Shown here: positions 1-9,348 of the stretch, piece by piece
How positions within the stretch are numbered: the stretch's first letter is position 1
How the letters are laid out: each line of letters begins with the position of its first letter
Origin: Chryseobacterium mulctrae
Lineage (GTDB): Bacteria > Bacteroidota > Bacteroidia > Flavobacteriales > Weeksellaceae
Reading direction: 5' to 3'
Assembly: GCF_006175945.1 (NCBI RefSeq)
Contig: NZ_VAJL01000001.1
Location: 3,171,001-3,235,000, forward strand
DNA length: 64,000 bases
Made by a program: the position numbers and the translations under genes
Notes under the pieces: model-generated
What the model was told of the DNA's origin: nothing
Databases searched by the model: none
The model's input: the letters and a program-made list of their open reading frames with translations, nothing else

Positions 1-1
1 T

Positions 2-2062
2 CACGGAAGTCACAAAACAAAAGGTTCTGTGATTATGAGAACGCTTAATAAAACGGAAATCGAAAGAAATTCTACAGAAAATCTGGGGAATTTATTATCG
101 AAAATCTCTGGTGTTACCGCGTTGAAAACCGGTAATAATATTACAAAACCTGTAATACGTGGGTTATATGGAAGCCGAATTTCTATCCTGAATAACGGTG
201 TGAAAATGGCGGAACAGGAATGGGGAGTTGAGCACGCTCCAAATATCGATGTCAATGATTTTGAACACATTGATGTCATCAAAGGTGCATCTGCTTTAAA
301 GTACGGAAATGAAGGAGTAGGCGGAGTTGTCGTTTTGGAACCGGCTATTTTACCGAAAAAAGATACCATTATGGGAAGCCTGAAACTTTCAGGAATTTCA
401 AGTGGAAGAGGAGGTGAAATTGCTGCTAATGTTGCTAAATCTTGGGAAAACCAATGGTTTGTAAAAACCGGAGGAAGTTACAGAAAAACTGGCGATCAGT
501 ATGTTCCGCATCATACATTGCAAAATACAGGGATGGAATTTAATTCTTTTAATTTCTCATTTGGGAAACATTCTTTTTTGCAGGGTTTTGATGTTTCTTA
601 TAGCGGAATTAACCAAGAATTTGGGATTTACAGAGGTGCACATTTGTCGAGTCCCGAAGATTTTTATAATGCGGTAAATTTTGGGCAGCCTTTCTATCTT
701 GATCAGTTTACACACAATATCGACAATCCGAAACAGAAAGTAGAGCATCATATTGCAAAACTTTCCGCTTACAAACGTTTTGCAGATTTTGGTAAGCTGA
801 CTTTTCAATACAGTTTTCAGTTAAACAGAAGACAGGAATATGATATCAGAAGGGGAGAACTGAGCGAATTGCCTTCAATGGATTTACGATTAATCACCAA
901 TTCTGCAAGTTTGGTTCATTTAATTGAGCGTACAAACTGGAGTTTAGAAAGCGGAATTTCTGCTGCTTTTCAGGATAATTTTCCTGATCCTGCAACCAAA
1001 GCAAGACGTTTGATTCCGGATTATTACAGGTATGATGGCGGAGCTTTTTCTGTTTTTAAATACCGTTTTAATTCAAAAATTAATATTGAAGCTGCGGCAA
1101 GATATGATTTCAGCAGATATGATGCTTACAAATATTATGATTCTGATAAATGGAATGCGAATTATGCAGATGTTTTTCCACAGTTTTTTGTGAGTGAATC
1201 AGGAAGCAGAACTTTAACCAGACCAATTTTAGATTATCATAATTTTTCGGCGAATGTAGGTTTAGATTATAAGCCGATTCAGAATCTTGAGTTTAAGCTG
1301 AATGTATCCAGAGCAGATCGAAGTCCGAATGCTGCAGAACTATTTTCAGATGGTTTACATCATTCAGCAGCGGTGATGGAAGAAGGGAATTTAAACATTC
1401 AAAAAGAAACAGTTTATAATATTAATCTTTCATTGGCGGGTCATTTTGATGTATTGAAAGGTCTTCACATCGAAGCCAATCCTTATCTGATGATGTCTGA
1501 TAATTTTGTGAACCAAATTCCAACGAGTGTTTTAAATACCAACCGAGGGGTTTTTCCGGTTTGGTCTTATCAGCAGATTAAAGCGAGAATTTACGGAGTT
1601 GATGCCGATGCAGAATTGTCAATTTTAGATAATTTAAAATGGAAATCAGGATTCAGTATTTTAAGAGGTGACGATCTTTCGAATAATGAACCACTGATTT
1701 TGATGATGCCTGCAAAACTGAGAAATTCTATTGAGCTGAATCTGAATAAACCTAAGAATTTCTATGTTACTTTAGAAAACGGAAATACATTTAAGCAAAA
1801 TCGTTTTCCGATAAGAAATTTACCGGTAACTTTTATTAAAGACGGAGTGGAAAGAAATGAAGTCGTTGATTTTAGTTCTACACCTGCTGCGTTTACCTTA
1901 TTTAATGCTTCTGTGGGAGCAGACTTATTTAAAAATCTGAATTTAAATTTCAGAATTAATAACGTATTTAATGTAGAGTATCGCGAATATCTGAACAGAC
2001 TCAGATATTATATGTACGAACCCGGAAGGAACTTCGTCGTGACTCTTAAATACAATTTCTAA
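2..2062 (+). CDS. TonB-dependent outer-membrane receptor (5' truncated by window edge)
   Basis: Outer-membrane active transporter that takes up a ligand using TonB energy. The frame is open from base 2, so the start (signal peptide, probably a carboxypeptidase-like N-domain and TonB box) lies outside the window; the GTG at 29 and ATG at 35 are internal. The visible part begins in the plug domain (NLGNLLSKISGV, KPVIRGLYGSRI, then VIKGASALKYGNEGVGG) and continues from about residue 125 as a long beta-barrel rich in alternating aromatic residues, ending in FVVTLKYNF with the terminal Phe typical of outer-membrane proteins. A His-rich lipoprotein gene follows after 30 bp, which hints at a metal such as zinc as ligand, but the substrate cannot be read from sequence. 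Confidence 0.93.
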   Translation, partial: HGSHKTKGSVIMRTLNKTEIERNSTENLGNLLSKISGVTALKTGNNITKPVIRGLYGSRISILNNGVKMAEQEWGVEHAPNIDVNDFEHIDVIKGASALKYGNEGVGGVVVLEPAILPKKDTIMGSLKLSGISSGRGGEIAANVAKSWENQWFVKTGGSYRKTGDQYVPHHTLQNTGMEFNSFNFSFGKHSFLQGFDVSYSGINQEFGIYRGAHLSSPEDFYNAVNFGQPFYLDQFTHNIDNPKQKVEHHIAKLSAYKRFADFGKLTFQYSFQLNRRQEYDIRRGELSELPSMDLRLITNSASLVHLIERTNWSLESGISAAFQDNFPDPATKARRLIPDYYRYDGGAFSVFKYRFNSKINIEAAARYDFSRYDAYKYYDSDKWNANYADVFPQFFVSESGSRTLTRPILDYHNFSANVGLDYKPIQNLEFKLNVSRADRSPNAAELFSDGLHHSAAVMEEGNLNIQKETVYNINLSLAGHFDVLKGLHIEANPYLMMSDNFVNQIPTSVLNTNRGVFPVWSYQQIKARIYGVDADAELSILDNLKWKSGFSILRGDDLSNNEPLILMMPAKLRNSIELNLNKPKNFYVTLENGNTFKQNRFPIRNLPVTFIKDGVERNEVVDFSSTPAAFTLFNASVGADLFKNLNLNFRINNVFNVEYREYLNRLRYYMYEPGRNFVVTLKYNF

Positions 2063-2092
2063 TTTATTTACAACTTAAAATTTAAAATTAAA

Positions 2093-2653
2093 ATGAAAAA
2101 ATTTATCAATATTACACTAGTCCTTTTTGCAGCACTTTTAGTATTTTCATGTAGGTCAGATGATGATACAATTCCAGAAGATGTTCATGAGCATGACGAA
2201 ATTGGAAAAGTGGTTTTAAAATTGACTAATAAAGCTGATGCTGCAGACGTACAAACGGTTAGTGTTATCTCTGGTGAAGCAGTGGGGCATTTACATCTAA
2301 CCGTAGGAAGTACTTATTTAACTGAACTTGATTTCCAAATTAAGCACGATGATCATTATCATTCATCTGATGAAATTGAGGAAGAAAAAGATCATCATTT
2401 TATTACATATGCTCCTGCAAACGCAGATATTACAGTCTTGAGAGCAGCGAATGATATTGTAAGAACAGACGGACAAAAATTAGGTTTAAGAACTGAATGG
2501 AAAATTAATTCTACGCAACCGACAGGAAAGATGAACATCAAATTGATTCACGGTCCTGCAACAGTTAATCAAAATTATCCTTCAGCAACCAATCAGTTAG
2601 GTCAGACTACAGGTGGTGAAACTGATGTAGATATTACCGTTGACGCACACTAA
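2093..2653 (+). CDS. His/Asp-rich lipoprotein linked to the TonB receptor
   Basis: Predicted periplasm-facing lipoprotein of 186 aa. The signal peptide is followed by a lipobox ending in Cys20 (LLVFSC) and then by an acidic stretch (RSDDD), which in Bacteroidota is compatible with surface export. Two His/acid clusters are visible: VHEHDE near residue 31 and HDDHYHSSDEIEEEKDHH in the middle. No named family is recognised. It sits 30 bp after the TonB-dependent receptor and before a terminator, so the two are probably one transcript. The histidine clusters suggest binding of a divalent metal; that is inference from composition and neighbour only. Confidence 0.8.
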   Translation: MKKFINITLVLFAALLVFSCRSDDDTIPEDVHEHDEIGKVVLKLTNKADAADVQTVSVISGEAVGHLHLTVGSTYLTELDFQIKHDDHYHSSDEIEEEKDHHFITYAPANADITVLRAANDIVRTDGQKLGLRTEWKINSTQPTGKMNIKLIHGPATVNQNYPSATNQLGQTTGGETDVDITVDAH

Positions 2654-2684
2654 AAGTTAGCTCAGACAAATTTTTAATATTATA

Positions 2685-2717
2685 AAAAGACATTATTTCG
2701 GTAATGTCTTTTTATTT
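2685..2717 (+). terminator. Intrinsic terminator after receptor/lipoprotein genes
   Basis: Hairpin AAAGACATTA / TAATGTCTTT with a short loop followed by T-rich sequence; ends the receptor-lipoprotein transcript. Confidence 0.8.
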
Positions 2718-2743
2718 TAACGTATTATAACAAAAGGAATGTC

Positions 2744-2771
2744 TTGTTTTAATAAAAAATTCATATTTTTG
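2744..2771 (+). promoter_or_regulatory. Promoter of tig
   Basis: TTG (2744-2746) and the Bacteroidota -7 box TATTTTTG (2764-2771) are 17 bp apart; the start codon follows 22 bp downstream. Confidence 0.7.
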
Positions 2772-2793
2772 CAACCTAAAATTTTAATCAATA

Positions 2794-4128
2794 ATGAAGG
2801 TTACCGCAAAAAACCATGATGATGTAAGTGCATTGCTTACAGTAACATTGGAGAAATCTGACTACAAAGAAAAAGTAGAAAAGCAATTGATTAATTATGC
2901 TAAAAACGCACAGGTTCCTGGTTTCAGAAAAGGAAAAGTGCCTTTGAGTATGGTTAGAAAGCAATATGAAGCAGGGATTGCATTCGAAGAAATCAACAAA
3001 CAAGTTTCTGATGCTTTAAATAACTATATCAACGAAAACAAACTAAGATTAGTTGGTCAGCCGGTTCCACAGCCTGTAAATGATTTCAATCATAATGCAG
3101 AGAAGTTGGAAGTAGCTTTCGAAGTAGGTTACGAGCCTGAGTTTACTATTGACTTGGCTAAATATGAAGCTCCTCACTACAAAGTTTCGGCTTCTGAAAA
3201 AGAAATCAACAAGAGCATCGAAAATATGCAGAAGCGCTTTGCTGAGCAGGTTCCTCAAGATAAGATCACTAAAGATTCTTATATCAACTTCGAGATTACT
3301 CAGGTTGTAGAAGAAGATGCAGAAGGAGAGCACAATCACGCACCAAAAATCGCTACCATTACCGCTGAAAACAAAGCAGCTTTCAAATTGCTTAAAGGTT
3401 TGAAGATGAATGAGTCTGTAAAAGTTTCTAAAGAAACTCTTGCTGCTGACGAAGATTTGGCTAAAGAATTAGGTTTCTCTAAAGAAGAAGTTGAGCATTT
3501 ACACCACGCTGAAGTTGAAGTTAAAGTAAAAGATTTCTATAGCTTAAACTTGGCAGAACTTAATCAGGAATTATTTGATAAAGTTTATGGTGAAGGAAAC
3601 ATCAAAACTGAAGAAGAGCTTAAAGAAAAAGTAAAAGCTGAATTAGACGAGTACTTCCAGCAGAATGCAGACGTACACTTTGTAAACAAAGTGTTGGAGC
3701 AGGTTTCTGAAAAAGAAGAAGTAAAACTTCCTGAGTCTTTCTTGACTAAGTGGTTGATCTTCTCTAACCAGAACATCCAGTCTGAAGAGCAGGCGCAAGC
3801 AATTCTTGAAGCTGAGAAAACTCAATTGAAATATCAGATTATCGAAGGTAAATTGATGTCTGATAACGATATTCAATTAGATTATGCTGATGTTTTGGCT
3901 CAGGCTGAACAATTAGTGAAAAATCAATTGGCAATCTACGGAATTCACCACTTAGGTGACGAAGAAATTCAAAAATATGCTGCTGAAATGTTGAAAGACC
4001 AAGAGCAGGTAAGACAAATTTCTTCTGAAGTAGCAATGGCTAAATTGAAAGACGTTATTCTTGAAAAAGCAACAAAAAAGGAAACTGAAATCTCTCACGA
4101 CGAGTTTTTAGAAGAACTTAAAAAATAA
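2794..4128 (+). CDS. tig: Trigger factor, ribosome-associated chaperone
   Basis: Chaperone that binds the ribosome exit tunnel and shields nascent chains. At 444 aa it has the family's usual length. The N-terminal ribosome-binding domain carries the signature GFRKGKVP at residues 43-50. The middle region (about 155-245), where the FKBP-type prolyl isomerase domain sits in proteobacterial proteins, is poorly conserved and contains an EGEHNHAP insertion, as is usual for Bacteroidota. The C-terminal helical domain is rich in Lys and Glu. It is monocistronic, with its own promoter and terminator. It is not followed by clpP, unlike the common proteobacterial order. Confidence 0.95.
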   Translation: MKVTAKNHDDVSALLTVTLEKSDYKEKVEKQLINYAKNAQVPGFRKGKVPLSMVRKQYEAGIAFEEINKQVSDALNNYINENKLRLVGQPVPQPVNDFNHNAEKLEVAFEVGYEPEFTIDLAKYEAPHYKVSASEKEINKSIENMQKRFAEQVPQDKITKDSYINFEITQVVEEDAEGEHNHAPKIATITAENKAAFKLLKGLKMNESVKVSKETLAADEDLAKELGFSKEEVEHLHHAEVEVKVKDFYSLNLAELNQELFDKVYGEGNIKTEEELKEKVKAELDEYFQQNADVHFVNKVLEQVSEKEEVKLPESFLTKWLIFSNQNIQSEEQAQAILEAEKTQLKYQIIEGKLMSDNDIQLDYADVLAQAEQLVKNQLAIYGIHHLGDEEIQKYAAEMLKDQEQVRQISSEVAMAKLKDVILEKATKKETEISHDEFLEELKK

Positions 4129-4150
4129 TTTATTTTGATATAAATATTTG

Positions 4151-4177
4151 AAAACCTCCAAGAAATTGGAGGTTTTT
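4151..4177 (+). terminator. Intrinsic terminator of tig
   Basis: Hairpin AAAACCTCCA / TGGAGGTTTT with loop AGAAAT followed by T-rich sequence, 23 bp after the stop codon. Confidence 0.85.
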
Positions 4178-4214
4178 CAGTTTATGCCAATTGATTATAA
4201 TTGCTAAGGTTTTC

Positions 4215-4222
4215 TATTTTTG
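4215..4222 (+). promoter_or_regulatory. -7 box upstream of the T9SS cargo gene
   Basis: TATTTTTG with a possible TTG -33 element at 4191-4193. It lies inside the longest possible ORF (from 4201), which argues that translation starts at 4291 instead. Confidence 0.6.
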
Positions 4223-4290
4223 CACACTGTAAAACCTTAGTTTTGATTTTATTAATAAACTGTATCTTTAGAATCACAAAAAATATACAT

Positions 4291-5256
4291 ATGAAAAAAG
4301 GTCTACTCCTTATTAGTTATCCGTTCTCAGATTCATTTGTTATTTTTAACGGAAAAAGAAGCAGAAACCTGAGTTTCTATGCATTGTTGTTCTTATTAAT
4401 GTTGTCTTCAAACGTTAAAGCGCAGGGCAGTTTTATCACTTTGCCCGGTCTTAGTGGTGAAGATGGGGCTTTTCTGGGACCATATTCAAATGTTCCAAGA
4501 AGATTTCAGATGCTTATTGCTCATGCTCCAATTTCTTTAATGACCAACAAATACATTAGCTCGATTTCGTTCAGGCTTCAGGATTCTCATACGAATTCTT
4601 GGCCGATTTCTGATACTACATTCGGCAGCTATGAGATTTATCTCAGCAAAGGAGTGGCTCCTCCCAATATGCAAATGAACTTTGCAACCAATATTACCGG
4701 GAATCAGACTATGGTGAAATCGGGCAGCCTTACGATCCCTGCAGGCTCTGTTCCTGGCGGAAACAGCAGCAATCCTTACGCTTATACCTTCGTATTCGAT
4801 ACGCCTTATCTTTATACGGGCGGAAATCTTGTTATAGAAATACGCCATACAGGGAGTAATAGTTCTACTTCGGTTCCTTCAAAGGCTATTTATACCAATT
4901 CCACAGCTTATGGAACCTACTTGTCTGCATGTTGGGAGCTGAATACTGGCATCACAGTGGCTAATTTTTCTTATATCAAAATAAATGCGGTCGAAAGCCT
5001 GGGTGTAAAATCTGTGACGATTGATAATGGTGCGTCAGTTTATCCCAACCCTGTAAAAGATATTCTTTATGTAAAATCTCCTGAAGAAATTGATGAATTT
5101 CATGTATTCGATCTTGTAGGCCGTAGAGTTTTTTCACAGAAAAACAGCTCAAAGCTATCGCAACTTAAGGTGTCATCGCTGTCAAAGGGAAATTATATTT
5201 TACAACTAATCCATAAAGACGGAAACTCAACCTCTACAAAATTTATTAAAGATTAA
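4291..5256 (+). CDS. Secreted protein with type IX secretion (Por) C-terminal sorting domain
   Basis: About 321 aa, exported by Sec and then by the type IX system. The start at 4291 is preferred to 4201 because a promoter box lies between them. The N-terminus is unusual: MKKGLLLISYP is followed by about 20 polar residues before the hydrophobic segment FYALLFLLMLSSNVKAQ, so the signal peptide is long. A beta-rich body (about 45-240) has no recognised enzymatic motif. The last 75 residues form a type A sorting domain: VYPNPVKDILYV, then FDLVGRRVF, then LSKGNYILQL and a terminal KFIKD. Function beyond secretion is unknown. Confidence 0.85.
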   Translation: MKKGLLLISYPFSDSFVIFNGKRSRNLSFYALLFLLMLSSNVKAQGSFITLPGLSGEDGAFLGPYSNVPRRFQMLIAHAPISLMTNKYISSISFRLQDSHTNSWPISDTTFGSYEIYLSKGVAPPNMQMNFATNITGNQTMVKSGSLTIPAGSVPGGNSSNPYAYTFVFDTPYLYTGGNLVIEIRHTGSNSSTSVPSKAIYTNSTAYGTYLSACWELNTGITVANFSYIKINAVESLGVKSVTIDNGASVYPNPVKDILYVKSPEEIDEFHVFDLVGRRVFSQKNSSKLSQLKVSSLSKGNYILQLIHKDGNSTSTKFIKD

Positions 5257-5444
5257 AAGTAAGGTTGGCTCTTGCAATAATTGCTGGTTTCATTTCTCAA
5301 AAGAATTTTTTCCGAAATATTAAAGGTGTTTCGGAGGTTTAATGTATATCCTATAATATGATTATCTTTACCACTCCTAATTTAACAATGAAACCGAAAG
5401 AAATAATAGGTTTCACAAGCTTTTAAAACAATAAATATTTCAAT

Positions 5445-6125
5445 ATGAAAAAGATCATCATTCCGTTTTTCTGTGCAGCATTGTTTACCACTACTGTAAA
5501 TGCGCAGACAAAAACGACTATTACTGCACCAGTAGTAAAATCTCAACTTTCTCCTCAGTTGGTTATCGATAGCTACCTGAATGCATTGGGTGGAAAAAGT
5601 AAACTGGAGGCTGTAAAAACAACAATTACAGAAAACACAATGTCTCTTCAGGGAATGGAAATTACCATGAATACCAAAAAAATGGGCAACAAATTCAGAT
5701 CTGTACAGTCGGTAATGGGACAGGAAGTTACCCAGATGTTTGATGGCGAGAAAGGATACGTAAACCAGATGGGGACCAAAACAGACTTACCTGCAACGAC
5801 AGTTTCGGAGCTGAAAAAGGGAAAAACCATCGATGCTTTAGGATATGATGCTGCTAATTTCAGCGGAGTGACTGTAGAAAAGCTGGATGGTAAGGATTAT
5901 AATGTACTGACTTCAGATAAAGGTAAATTTTACTTTGATGTGGTTACGGGGCTTTTATATAAATCAAACACAGAAATGGGTGATGCAGTAATAAAATCTT
6001 ACCTTACTGTAGACGGAATCAAATTTCCGGGAGATATCGACGCTGAAGGTAGCGGGCAGAAAGTAGTTATTAAAACAACAAAAGTTACCGTTAATTCTGG
6101 TGTTTCTGATGCAGATTTTAAGTAG
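5445..6125 (+). CDS. LolA-like periplasmic protein (outer-membrane lipoprotein-sorting family)
   Basis: A 226-aa protein with a signal peptide cut after VNAQ near residue 21. The mature part begins VIDSYLNALGGKSKLEAVKT, a segment typical of Bacteroidota proteins annotated as outer-membrane lipoprotein-sorting (LolA/LppX fold). It continues with beta strands including FRSVQSVMGQEVTQMFDGEKGY. Roles in lipoprotein carriage are known for LolA itself; for this paralogous group they are only assumed. It is followed by its own terminator and then by the M16 protease gene in the same orientation, an adjacency that may be functional. Confidence 0.65.
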   Translation: MKKIIIPFFCAALFTTTVNAQTKTTITAPVVKSQLSPQLVIDSYLNALGGKSKLEAVKTTITENTMSLQGMEITMNTKKMGNKFRSVQSVMGQEVTQMFDGEKGYVNQMGTKTDLPATTVSELKKGKTIDALGYDAANFSGVTVEKLDGKDYNVLTSDKGKFYFDVVTGLLYKSNTEMGDAVIKSYLTVDGIKFPGDIDAEGSGQKVVIKTTKVTVNSGVSDADFK

Positions 6126-6146
6126 TTGTTACTGATTATATATTTT

Positions 6147-6175
6147 AAACCGGCTTTTGCCGGTTTTTTTGTTTT
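6147..6175 (+). terminator. Intrinsic terminator
   Basis: AAACCGGC / GCCGGTTT stem with TTTT loop and a run of T, 22 bp after the LolA-like gene. Confidence 0.9.
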
Positions 6176-6277
6176 TAAAACTTTAACGCAAGTTTAACTA
6201 AATAATCTGGGATTAAATTTCTTCGGGCTGGGATTAATCTTTAATTTTAGCTCAGATAAAAAAATAAATCAAACTAT

Positions 6278-9130
6278 ATGAAAAAAACTCTATCGTCCAT
6301 AGCTGCGGTTATTCTAATGTCATCTATGGCTTTTGCACAGAATATCCCGATGGATCCTTCTGTAAGGACTGGTACTCTTCCTAACGGAATGAAATACTAT
6401 ATCAAAAAGAACACATTGCCGGAAAAGAAAGTAGATTTCAGGCTGGCAATCAACGCAGGATCTATCCTTGAAGACGAAAACCAAAGAGGTCTTGCCCACT
6501 TTATGGAGCATATGAACTTCAACGGAACCAAAAATTTCCCAGACAACAAATTGGTAGACTTTCTACAGTCGATAGGAGTGAAATTTGGTCAGCACCTTAA
6601 TGCATACACAAGCTTTGACGAAACCGTTTATATGCTTCCCGTTCCTTTAGATAAACCTGGAAATCTGGATTCAGGATTGAAGGTAATGGAAGACTGGGCT
6701 TTTAATGCAACATTGACTGATGAGCAGATCAATAAAGAAAGGGGAGTTGTTTTAGAAGAATTAAGATTAGGTTTAGGAGCAGACAAAAGAATGTCTGATA
6801 AATATTTACCTAAATTATTATACAAATCTCAGTACGCCAACAGATTACCTATCGGTACCAAAGAAGTGCTTCAGAATTTTAAACCGGATGTCATCAGACA
6901 GTTTCACAAAGACTGGTACAGACCAGATCTGATGGCATTGGTAGTTGTAGGAGACATTAATGTAGATGAGGTAGAAAAGAAGATTAAAAATAACTTCAGC
7001 AAATACAAGAATCCTTCTAAGCCAAGAGAAAGAAAAACTTTTGATCTTCCGAATCATAAAGAAACTTTAGTAGCGATAGAAACTGATCCGGATGCGACTA
7101 ATTCTATGGTTCAGTTTATTATGAAGGATGCAGATTCTTATACACCGGATGTTACCGTTGAACAATACAACCAAAGCCTGATCGAAAACCTTGCAACGCA
7201 AATGCTGAACAACAGATTAAGAGAATTGGTGAATTCTAATAATCCTCCATTCACTTTCGGATCTGTTTATCACGGCGGAACTTATGCGAGAACGAAGGAA
7301 GCTTTCCAAGGGTATGCCATGGTGAAAGAAGGAAATCAGATAAGCGCTTTGAAAGTACTTTTAGAAGAAACTGAAAGAGCTAAAAGATTTGGTTTCACAC
7401 AAAGTGAGCTAGACAGAGCAAAATCTCAGATAATGTCTAATATGGAAAGATCTTACAACAACCGCGACAAAACAGAAAGCGATATGTTGGTAGACGAATA
7501 TGTAAGAAACTTCCTTGAGCAGGAACCAATGCCGGGAATTGCTTGGGAATATGAAGATGTAAAAGGCTTCTTACCATCTGTAACGTTGGCACAAACCAAT
7601 GAGGTGATCAAAAAAATGGTGAAAGAAGACAGCAGGGTGATCGTAATTACAGGTCCTAAAAAAGACAATGTAACGATGCCTACAGAAGCTTTGGTTTTAA
7701 AAACTTTTGACGATGTAAAAATGGCTGATCTTAAACCTTACGAAGAAAAAGCTACCCTTAAAAACTTAGTGAAACCATTCAAATCTGAAGGTAAAATTGC
7801 TAAAACTGAAACCGATGCAAAATTAGGCACCACAACATGGACGCTAAGCAACGGTGCAAAAGTAACCTTCAAAAAAACCGACTTTAAAGATGATGAGATT
7901 GTTTTCTCAGCAAGAAGTTTAGGCGGAAATTCATTATTGAATGATGCAGATTTCAATAAAACTCAGTTTGCCTATCAAGCTTTAACTGAAGCTGGGGTAA
8001 ACGGTGCTTCTAAAGCAGATCTTACCAATTATTTGGCAGGAAAACAAGTGAATGTAAATCCTTACATCAGCAGCACTTTAGAAGGAATAATGGGTAGAAC
8101 CAACCAAAAAGATCTTGGCACTGCAATGGAGCTTGTTTATGCTTATTTTACAGGTTTAAATTACAGCCCGGAAGCATTCAATGCTTACAAAGTAAAACAG
8201 TCTGCAATGCTGGATAACATTTTGTCTAATCCTCAGACTTATTTCGCAAGTGAGCATGCTAAGTTTACTAATCAGAAAAACCCGAGATTCATCGGAATTC
8301 TTCCATTAGAAAAAGATTGGGCGGCGACAGATTACAAAAAGGCATACGATGTTTACAAAGAGAAATTTGCCAATGCAGGAAACTTCCATTTCTATTTTGT
8401 AGGAAATATTGATGAGGCTAAATTTAAAAATGAAGTTTTACAATATATCGCAAGTTTACCAACTACAGGAAAAACTACAAATTTTAAAGATACAGGATAT
8501 AGAGGAATCACTGGAGATCATACCAAAGTGTACAAAAAAGGTAAAGATCCGAAGAGTATGGTACAGATTGTTTATTCGGGTGAAGCTCCTTATAACGAGA
8601 AAGAAGCTTTAGCACTTTCAGCTTTAGGTGAAGTGGCAACCATCAAAGTTATTGAAAAACTAAGAGAAGACGAAAGCGGAATTTACGGTGGTGGAGCTAG
8701 AGGTTATATGGGAAAAGTTCCTTACAGCAGCTATAGCTTCAGCTTAAGTTTCCCTTGTGGACCTGAAAATGCAGATAAATTGACGAAAAGTGCAATTACA
8801 GAGCTTCAAAAACTGATCGATAAAGGTCCTGAACAAAAAGATCTTGATAAGTATAAAGAAGGGGAGATGAATGATTATAAAACAGACATCAAAGACAATA
8901 ATTATTGGATGAATGCTATTTCTAAAAATCAATTAGACGGAAGCAATAAGTATGAAATCTTAAATTATCAGGAAAAAGTAAAAGCATTGACTGTAAAAGA
9001 TTTGCAAGATGTTGCTAAGAAATATCTTACAAAGAACAGAGTTATTGCTACTTTAATGCCTGAAGACGGTTGGGAAAATGCACCTAAAAAAGAAGCTGCT
9101 GCAACAGTAAAAGCTACTGCAGTAAAATAA
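6278..9130 (+). CDS. M16 (pitrilysin/insulinase) family zinc metalloprotease
   Basis: A 950-aa exported peptidase with a signal peptide ending MAFAQ near residue 21. The inverted zinc motif HXXEH is seen as HFMEH at residues 74-78, and the distal zinc ligand segment is ERGVVLEEL with Glu154 and Glu161. The length fits the fused two-half form with an active N-terminal M16 half and an inactive C-terminal half; the second half begins with a similar fold at LGTTTWTLSNGAKVTFKKT and lacks HXXEH. The arginine/tyrosine-containing ESGIYGGGARGYMGKVPYSS is the usual C-half substrate-binding segment. Probably periplasmic degradation of peptides. The gene is monocistronic. Confidence 0.93.
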   Translation: MKKTLSSIAAVILMSSMAFAQNIPMDPSVRTGTLPNGMKYYIKKNTLPEKKVDFRLAINAGSILEDENQRGLAHFMEHMNFNGTKNFPDNKLVDFLQSIGVKFGQHLNAYTSFDETVYMLPVPLDKPGNLDSGLKVMEDWAFNATLTDEQINKERGVVLEELRLGLGADKRMSDKYLPKLLYKSQYANRLPIGTKEVLQNFKPDVIRQFHKDWYRPDLMALVVVGDINVDEVEKKIKNNFSKYKNPSKPRERKTFDLPNHKETLVAIETDPDATNSMVQFIMKDADSYTPDVTVEQYNQSLIENLATQMLNNRLRELVNSNNPPFTFGSVYHGGTYARTKEAFQGYAMVKEGNQISALKVLLEETERAKRFGFTQSELDRAKSQIMSNMERSYNNRDKTESDMLVDEYVRNFLEQEPMPGIAWEYEDVKGFLPSVTLAQTNEVIKKMVKEDSRVIVITGPKKDNVTMPTEALVLKTFDDVKMADLKPYEEKATLKNLVKPFKSEGKIAKTETDAKLGTTTWTLSNGAKVTFKKTDFKDDEIVFSARSLGGNSLLNDADFNKTQFAYQALTEAGVNGASKADLTNYLAGKQVNVNPYISSTLEGIMGRTNQKDLGTAMELVYAYFTGLNYSPEAFNAYKVKQSAMLDNILSNPQTYFASEHAKFTNQKNPRFIGILPLEKDWAATDYKKAYDVYKEKFANAGNFHFYFVGNIDEAKFKNEVLQYIASLPTTGKTTNFKDTGYRGITGDHTKVYKKGKDPKSMVQIVYSGEAPYNEKEALALSALGEVATIKVIEKLREDESGIYGGGARGYMGKVPYSSYSFSLSFPCGPENADKLTKSAITELQKLIDKGPEQKDLDKYKEGEMNDYKTDIKDNNYWMNAISKNQLDGSNKYEILNYQEKVKALTVKDLQDVAKKYLTKNRVIATLMPEDGWENAPKKEAAATVKATAVK

Positions 9131-9152
9131 TCTTAGTAGATTACATATAATG

Positions 9153-9194
9153 AAAACCACCGCAGAAATTTTTCTGCGGTGGTTTGTTTTTTTT
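9153..9194 (+). terminator. Strong intrinsic terminator of the M16 gene
   Basis: AAACCACCGCAGAAA / TTTCTGCGGTGGTTT stem followed by a long T tract. Confidence 0.92.
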
Positions 9195-9251
9195 GAGGAA
9201 TCTGTGATGTTTTTTTAACTAATAGGATTTCATCCTATTCTTTATTAAGTC

Positions 9252-9264
9252 GTCCCTTCGGGAC
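9252..9264. repeat. Short palindrome GTCCCTTCGGGAC
   Basis: Five-base arms GTCCC/GGGAC around TTC in the 214-bp gap between convergent genes. Text of this kind (CCCTTCGGGAC) occurs as a dispersed intergenic repeat in Bacteroidota; nothing else is recognised in the gap apart from the terminator and the heptamer repeat. Confidence 0.4.
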
Positions 9265-9313
9265 TTTCAATGCACTGATAAAAAGAATAATGATAACAAA
9301 ATCATTTATTTTT

Positions 9314-9348
9314 CAACTATCAACTATCAACTATCAACTATCAACTAT
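9314..9348. repeat. Tandem heptamer (CAACTAT)x5
   Basis: Five perfect copies of CAACTAT. The last copy contributes the stop codon of the minus-strand DUF3109 gene (CTA at 9345-9347 reads TAG), so copy-number change would alter sequence right at the gene end. Confidence 0.85.

Noticed and set aside
4201-4290. Upstream start extending the T9SS protein by 30 residues
   Set aside because: A promoter box (4215-4222) lies inside the extension and the extra residues do not form part of a better signal peptide.
8409-8612. 67-codon plus-strand ORF
   Set aside because: Out-of-frame shadow inside the M16 protease gene.
9314-9348. CRISPR-like array
   Set aside because: The five units are 7 bp long and contiguous, with no spacers; no cas genes in the window.
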